Below, piece by piece: positions 58,117 through 64,000 of a DNA stretch of 64,000 nt. A program made the translations under genes and the position numbers. The first letter of the stretch is position 1; every line of letters starts with the position of its first letter. The DNA lies in the NCBI GenBank assembly GCA_036785705.1, contig JAWUZG010000070.1, positions 5,529,001-5,593,000 on the forward strand, read 5' to 3'. This DNA comes from Acanthornis magna. Its lineage: Eukaryota > Chordata > Aves > Passeriformes > Acanthizidae. The notes beneath the pieces were generated by a model. It had not been told where the DNA came from. It ran no database searches and worked only from the letters and a program-made list of their open reading frames with translations.

Positions 58117-59277
58117 GTAAACAGCAGTTTGGAGAAGACTCTGGGTTCTCAGTCCGGTGTTCAGTTGTGTTGCTTCCTCCGCCTCGTAATACCTCCGCCC
58201 TGCAAATATTTGTGCTGCATGAGTAGATTCAGAGGCCTTGGCTCCACTGCCAGGCTCCTACCGCCATGGATAGTGTTTCATTTACAACCTTTCCACTCTG
58301 TGTGATGCAAATGCTGGCAGGGTGCAAACGTTCTGATGAGAATGTGCAAACTGCTCCCAAACTCAGGGCTGAGCACAGACGGAGGTGTTTGTGAGGCTGG
58401 AGGCTGAGACGGATCAGATTATGCTCTTTAGCTTCACTCGTATGAAATCGACTCCTGTATAAAGTCCCACCAACTTTCCCTTTATTGCTACAGAGCAGGA
58501 ACTTAGAGGATTTAAACTTAAAAAAGAAGTTGATTTGTACTCCTCTTTGTTTAGGGCAGAAATTGTAGCAAAGTATTTTTGGATTTACGAGCATCCATGA
58601 GCTGCATTTTTAACCAAGCTTGACACTCCCTTTTAAAAATACAGCAGTGACTAATTGCTATGCTGACAGTTTGTTTAAGTTGAATATAGGATGCAAAGTT
58701 CCCCATGTTAGAACAAAAACAAAAACAAAAACACAATGACTACTTATGTTTTGCCTACAATTAACAGAACAAACATCTTAATAGGCAGAGAAGACACAAA
58801 CAGATGTTCTAATTGCACATCTGTGTGAAACTGATATTTGCTAGTTCCACTATAGCTTGACCTCTGCACCTCGGGAAGTTGAAGTCCCACAGGATCCGAA
58901 TGATTTATTGATCTGGATGCAATGAATATTGCAGAAACAAGCTGTATTTCTAGGAAGTTAAATATATCCTCATTCTGTGTTGCACTCATTCGTGTTTGAA
59001 GGGAATCCACTCTCTGCTTTAATTGGAGTGGAGATACCAATATTGGTCATACCATTGAATAAGTGGGAAGAAAGATGAAATATGCAGAGGATATGGTATG
59101 GGCAACTGGATGAATGTGGAAATAAGGAACTTGGTTGGCTACATATTTCTCTTTAGGCTTCTGAAAAGGATTTTATGAGATGGACCAAAGAAAAGCCAAT
59201 GGACCCCTCCACTCCCTTTTTTTAGCAAGCTAAGAAACCCCTCATAGCCTACACTGAAGATTAATTCTGTTTCACAG
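58117..59277. other. Non-coding stretch
   Basis: Contains a short (ACAAAA)n run at 58711-58732 and overlapping ORFs of up to 121 codons on the minus strand, none recognised. Confidence 0.5.
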
Positions 59278-59336
59278 TTCACTATCCAGAAACTAGAAGA
59301 AGATCCTTTCATAATACTTACGAAACTTTATCAGAA
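59278..59336 (+). CDS. Candidate 59-bp coding exon
   Basis: A good 3' splice site (TTAATTCTGTTTCACAG) and a good 5' splice site (ATCAGAA|GTAAAG) flank 59 bp. Two frames are open and both look protein-like: phase 0 reads FTIQKLEEDPFIILTKLYQ and exits in phase 2, and phase 1 reads HYPETRRRSFHNTYETLSE and exits in phase 0. Phase 0 entry would follow the 58057-58116 candidate directly, 1.2 kb upstream. The double reading is a warning that composition alone proves little here. Confidence 0.2.
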
Positions 59337-59485
59337 GTAAAGATTTATATTGACACGTTTTCATGACTTTTCAGAAATAGCAAATAATGAGTATCAAGTA
59401 ACTTTAGGACCAACTGTAACATAGAAGACTGCAAAAAATTTTTTACCTCTACTCTGGGAAACTGGACATAGTAGATTTGTATAGA

Positions 59486-59509
59486 TTTTTATTTATTTAT
59501 TTATTTATT
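59486..59509. repeat. (TTTA)n microsatellite
   Basis: Five to six TTTA/ATTT units in a row. Confidence 0.95.
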
Positions 59510-59803
59510 AGAATATTTGATTGCACTGGTTTTGGTAATTATATATTTGACGCAGCACTCACTGGTGTGTGCTGCTTTGGGTGTCATAGCAGTTCCACTG
59601 AAGTCCATATTCCTGTCAGACATGTGAAGACTCCAGACCCAAGCCCAGTGCTGGATTTTATCCTCATGTTTTCCACCAAGATGCCTCTTGTTCCTGCCAA
59701 CAGCAGTTACACAATGATGAACTGAAGTACAGAAAATCTCTGTGTTTTTAAATGCCCTAATTTTTATGTCCAGCTGTCTGAAGTCGGTGCAGAGGATTAA
59801 AGG

Positions 59804-59880
59804 TTGATTTGTTCGACCTGTTGATTGTTGATTGATTGCTGATCAACCAGTGCATTGCAACTTGATTTGTTCTGCCTGTT
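59804..59880. repeat. Imperfect 19-bp direct repeat around ATTGATTG words
   Basis: TTGATTTGTTCGACCTGTT (59804-59822) recurs as TTGATTTGTTCTGCCTGTT (59862-59880), 17 of 19 identical, 58 bp apart. Between them lie TTGATTGTTGATTGATTGCTGATCAACC-type words with a small self-complementary part (GGTTGAT ... ATCAACC). Confidence 0.9.
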
Positions 59881-59930
59881 TTGTGGGTCTTGTTAGTTTT
59901 ATTTATTTTGTGTTTCATTTTTTTTCCCAG

Positions 59931-59971
59931 TAAGTGTCAAACAAACCTGAAGTTTATTTTGCTAAAGGAAA
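59931..59971 (+). other. Candidate 41-bp exon
   Basis: A very long pyrimidine tract (TTTGTGTTTCATTTTTTTTCCCAG) is followed by a segment open only in entry phase 2, KCQTNLKFILLKE, to GGAAA|GTGAGA, exiting in phase 1. Read through, the frame stays open to 60087 with polar, lysine-rich sequence. Entry phase 2 matches the phase-2 exit of the 59278-59336 candidate. The first bases of the exon also form a GTAAGT word with the acceptor's AG. Confidence 0.17.
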
Positions 59972-60089
59972 GTGAGACTGAAGAGGGCACCAAGTCCATT
60001 ACCATATACTGCGGTAATGCATCTAAAATAAGGAGAAAATATAACAAATCAATAAGGAAACACATGCACCTATTCATGCATATATAATG

Positions 60090-63015
60090 TGTATAATTCT
60101 CTGCCCAAAGGATGACTCCATTAATGACAGTAGTATTACATAGCGCAGCATTTTCTATTTATTATTATTTTTGTACCTTCTTTTTATGTCACCATTTTTT
60201 TTTTCTGTGATGCTTTACAGAGTCTGAAGTATTTTGTGGCACATAGAAATGCTTGAATTAAGAGGCAAATCTTTAGTATGTCTTTGAGGAGCTAACATCT
60301 GTCTTCTAAATTTCTATTTATCTTGTATTAAGGCTGGTACGAGGGCATCATCTCCCAGGTGTTTTTAGTTAACTATTTGTTGTACAGCAAACACATGTCA
60401 TGTGTGCTGTGTATTGTGTCTGTGCACTGTCTGGAGCTATTGAAAGACAGTATTTACTGAGGAAATCATTTAAGAGTTCATGTATATATGATTTTAAAAG
60501 CCCAATTTCCTTTTCCCTAGAGTTGATTTATATATAAATGCCAAATTTCAGATATACGACTCCCAGAATGGCAGCCACAGAACACAAGACTCTGGTCATA
60601 CAACACAACTCCAGCGTCAAAGAAAGGCTGTATTTTAGGACTTTGATGCTATTGCCATGAAATATGGCTTGATTTTGATAAGAGCAGGTCCAGGATTACT
60701 CAAGATGATTGTACTTTTCAGTGTACAACAGTTTAACAGTGCAACAGCTGTTTTCACACACAGTTTATGCTGAGCAATGAGAAGATCTTTTTGCCTGTAC
60801 GTGTAAAGGAAAACAAATAGTTATTCTGAGTTTTTGGGGGCAGAAATTATGCCCGTAGTGAATTTCACCTCATGTGGGTATTGACAGGGTGAGGAGCTTG
60901 CTGTAAACAGAGTGAAAGTTTTATATTGCTCTGTATAATTTTTGCAGTCTAGAAGGGACAAGGACACTGAAACCTGTGCCAATGAAATGATGGAAATCAG
61001 ATGCAGTGAAAATCAAACCTCTTAATTTCTGTGGGCAACAAGAGTCTGTAACTGGTCGCTACTTGACAGTTCTTAAGGTCCTCGAAAAATAACAGTGAGA
61101 TTGATCTTGTAGTAAAAGATACAAGACAACTTATAGGGACATTAAAAAAAAATTAAATGTCTTCAATTTATGTAGTCTGGAAAAGGCACAAGAGATAATG
61201 TCAGCTTTAATTACTGTTTTCTTCTGAACACAGGGAATAGGCCAAAGGGCATGAATGGAAATTAAAGAAAAATGGAAAACAGATGGTAGGAAGCATGCTA
61301 CAGGAATTGGAATACAGGCAGCACTGTACATAATTTACCAAAAAGAAAAGGGGCCTTACGAGTTACTTTGTCCCTTTTTAAACAACATCATCTTATGATC
61401 TGTTTCACAACAACATGATTACTAAATCAAGGCCCCATTGATAGTAACTGCTGTAGTGTTGCCAGGTTTTAAAATTCTTCCTTCTCCAGCTTTTATAAGA
61501 CATCTTTGAAATATGGGTCAAGCAAAATTGGATGCTGAAAGATAGCAGCATAAATTAATAGCCTGACATCCAAAAGTGCTGGTCACCAAAACCACCATAT
61601 ATTTCAGGGGATATTGGTTGAATACTTGCCATTTTGGAAAAAGCTGACATTGATTTAAATGCTTCAACGTGGGATTACGAGCCTAATTTTAGTAAGCGCT
61701 TTAAAATAAATCATGTCAATATTTAGGTTGATATATTGCAAAGTGCTGTTGCTTTGTTTTAGGGCCTTTCATCTGGATAGGAAATCTTTTAGTCCAGGCA
61801 GAATTTCTTTCTCTTTACAGCAGTCTTCTCAAAGTTGAGGGAGCTGATTAGGGAATGGTGCTGACATGCAGCAGGGAGGTTTCGAAGTTTGAAATCAAAA
61901 AGACTTTAAGGCACACCAAGTGGTAGTCCTTGCAATTAATCCTAGAGTTCATGCTTGTTTTTGAAATTAATATTTTCCTCCTCCAATCCTGCCCCATGAG
62001 GTTTCTGTGTTATGGAACATCATGGCAGTTCTCAGAACAGCCTTAGTTGGGAGGGCTGTTTCAAAGGAGAGGGAAAAAAAGGCTAAATGGTTACTTGCAC
62101 ACATGTTAACATAAGCTCAGTCATCCCTAGGCTTCCAGCACCATGAGGGGAGAAGGTAATGAGGTCATGGGTTGTTTTTTTGGATTCTGAAGACTGACTT
62201 TGAGAACTGAGGAAAAGTAAATAAAGGATTATTTATTAAATGAAGAAAGGATTACCCATTACAGGATAAATCTTGCTTGCTTGCCTTACGTGTACAAATA
62301 GTTCTCATTGACTATGAACAAGTCAAATACTTACACAAGGCATTTATGACTTTTATGTAACCTTATAAAACCACATATATTATTCTGTGTCCTGGCCTTA
62401 AAAAGCATGCAAAAATTAGCCAGTTAGGTGTATAATGAAAAAAAAAGCAGCCTCATTTTTACTACAGATCTCTCCAAAGATGGATTTAAACAAGAAAACT
62501 TCTTATCTATTTAAGCATGAAGCAAATTTATCCAGAAAAATATCCAGGCAACTAGTCAAGTTTCACTGGAGAATCTCAATTGCCGTGAGAACAGAGTGGC
62601 TGGGAAAAGGAAAGGAGGAGGATGCGAAGCATGAAAACATTCAGAAGGTATTTAAATGGCAAGTTTGTCCTCCTCCTGCGCATTCCTGAGAGTGTCTCAG
62701 AACACTGGGCAGGGCTAGCCCCAGGACACTCCTTGCTGGATAACGGTAACCTTTATTATGAGATGCTGCAGATTCATTGCAGAGTCATTTTCTTCCGGAC
62801 CACCAGCTGTAGTTACTCAGGGCAGATTAACCAGAACACCATTTGGTTGCAGCCCCTAGCCAACAGCATGAGCTAAATACCAAATTACAGAGGGTGCCAA
62901 CATGGTGTTAACTGCTAACTTGGTGACTGCGTGGCATTTGGGTGTCCTGCTCCTGCCTCAGCTTCTCTGTCAGCTCTGCACGACATGTTTGCATTCGGTC
63001 ACCCCTTGTGCCTCA
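60090..63015. other. Non-coding stretch
   Basis: AT-rich single-copy DNA with short T runs and no recognised gene, mobile element or regulatory cluster. Confidence 0.55.
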
Positions 63016-63121
63016 ATGTGTGGCATTCGGGGACATGGCTTAGTGCTGCACTTGGCAGTGCTGGGTTAACAGTTGGACTCGATGATCTGAGAGGTCTTTT
63101 CCAGCCCAAATGATTCCATGT
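63016..63121 (+). mobile_element. CR1 LINE, short 3' end fragment
   Basis: The segment GTGTGGCATTCGGGGACATGGCTTAGTG, then GGCAGTGCTGGGTTAACAG, then TTGGACTCGATGATCTGAGA and GGTCTTTTCCAGCCC followed by ATGATTCCATG is the characteristic 3' untranslated end of a CR1 LINE. It is in the same orientation as the other two CR1 tails and truncated to about 100 bp. Confidence 0.88.
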
Positions 63122-64000
63122 CTGGTATTAAGTCACTTGGCAGTTTGTGCAGCCTTTAGCTGATGTTATGCTCTGTACACTAGATACAAAAACTTTTCTC
63201 ATCATCTTTCATCCTCACTGATTCAGCTGGAAATCGCCCTGCTTTATGTTTCCCATAGTTTATCTCAGGAATGCGTAGATAATGACCTTTCATTAAAAGA
63301 GAAGGAAACATTCAGCCTCCTATTTTAATTTTATTCAAAGGAACAGCTGAATCCAAAAGGAATATTTGGATGTTTTCCCCTCTTTCTTTGGAAAGTCTGC
63401 TACAGAAGTTGAGGAGAGCAGACTCGAATCACCACTGGACAAGTGCTTTCAGTGCTGCTCTGGAGTAATTCACAGACATTCTTCTCCCTGTGGTGAAATA
63501 TTTTGAAATCCCTCCTTTTTTCGTCTGAATGGCAAATGCCAAAACCTCAGTGTTTTTCGTGAGGAATTCTTGTCTTCTGGCCAGCTCAGTTAGCTTCAGA
63601 GCAAGAGCTGGGAAGTTAAGGCTATGGCAAAGGGAGGGTTTCCACATTCATGTGGAAGTAGACAGCAATTGCTTTCAGTCATTTGACCTCCCGTAACACT
63701 GAGATATCAGACATTAGAATCATGACATTGTACAGAGAGTTATCAAATCAACTAATTCCTCGGGGTTTTGACCATTACCTCTAATTTTTCTCTGAAGATG
63801 GTTTGGTTAAGCCTAGACATTCATCATGCAACTAAAGATCATGCCAGGAAATTTTCACAGCAGCTATCAAGTACTCCATGCTAACATTTTTTTTAAAAGG
63901 GGACAAAAAATAAAAAAGGCCAAAAGATGCATTCTCTCAATTCCATGCTGAAGAGTATTTCCTTTCTTAATCAGAGTACATACTGCTATGGCCTAACCTG
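63122..64000. other. Non-coding stretch to the window end
   Basis: No gene or repeat recognised. A minus-strand ORF of 72 codons (63429-63647) has no recognised domain. Confidence 0.55.

Noticed and set aside
1..64000. CRISPR array, operons, phage or plasmid features
   Set aside because: The sequence is vertebrate nuclear DNA; no prokaryotic gene organisation, ribosome binding sites or spaced repeats are present.

Overview
This is vertebrate, almost certainly avian, genomic DNA, and it is nearly all non-coding. The evidence for a bird is three CR1 LINE 3' ends of the kind that dominates bird genomes (about 19.35-19.64, 55.47-55.74 and 63.02-63.12 kb), a low overall repeat load, and no mammalian SINE or L1. 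The style of the 55.5 kb CR1 tail would suit a neoavian bird, perhaps a songbird, but I cannot fix the species. No bacterial, plasmid, phage or CRISPR feature is present, and I saw no tRNA, rRNA or complete protein-coding gene.

Layout. 0-15.9 kb is AT-leaning single-copy DNA with a 54-bp tandem duplication (1.9 kb), a 40-nt poly-A run (7.5 kb), a GT/TA microsatellite (8.1 kb), a G-quadruplex motif (9.7 kb) and scattered splice-site pairs. A compact CpG island lies at about 15.89-16.29 kb, followed by a stretch dense in CCAAT and homeodomain-type sites. From 16.6 to 40.4 kb there is intron-like or intergenic DNA with a CR1, perfect inverted repeats (19.85, 23.2 and 27.35 kb), an unexplained 116-codon minus-strand ORF (31.6-31.9 kb), a 40-bp tandem repeat (34.0 kb) and an ORF-dense patch (34.4-35.5 kb). 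At 40.45-40.77 kb sits an old, frameshifted reverse-transcriptase fragment of a CR1/L3-type LINE on the minus strand. From 41 to 64 kb there are simple repeats, two long imperfect hairpins (47.26-47.37 and, most striking, 57.43-57.58 kb), two more CR1 tails and several exon-like segments.

What the window may be. The simplest reading is a long intron or gene desert. I found about a dozen short segments with a good 3' splice site, one open reading frame and a good 5' splice site. The best are 22976-23047, 50026-50160, 54142-54215, 58057-58116 and 59278-59336, all plus strand. Several share compatible reading phases, so they could be exons of one plus-strand gene. Pseudo-exons outnumber real exons in vertebrate introns and I recognise none of the peptides, so they are offered as low-confidence candidates. 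Zero-length acceptor/donor fusions (recursive splice-site style) occur on both strands at 6.39, 27.90, 34.28 and 39.21 kb. They would fit a very long intron, but their presence on both strands also fits chance.
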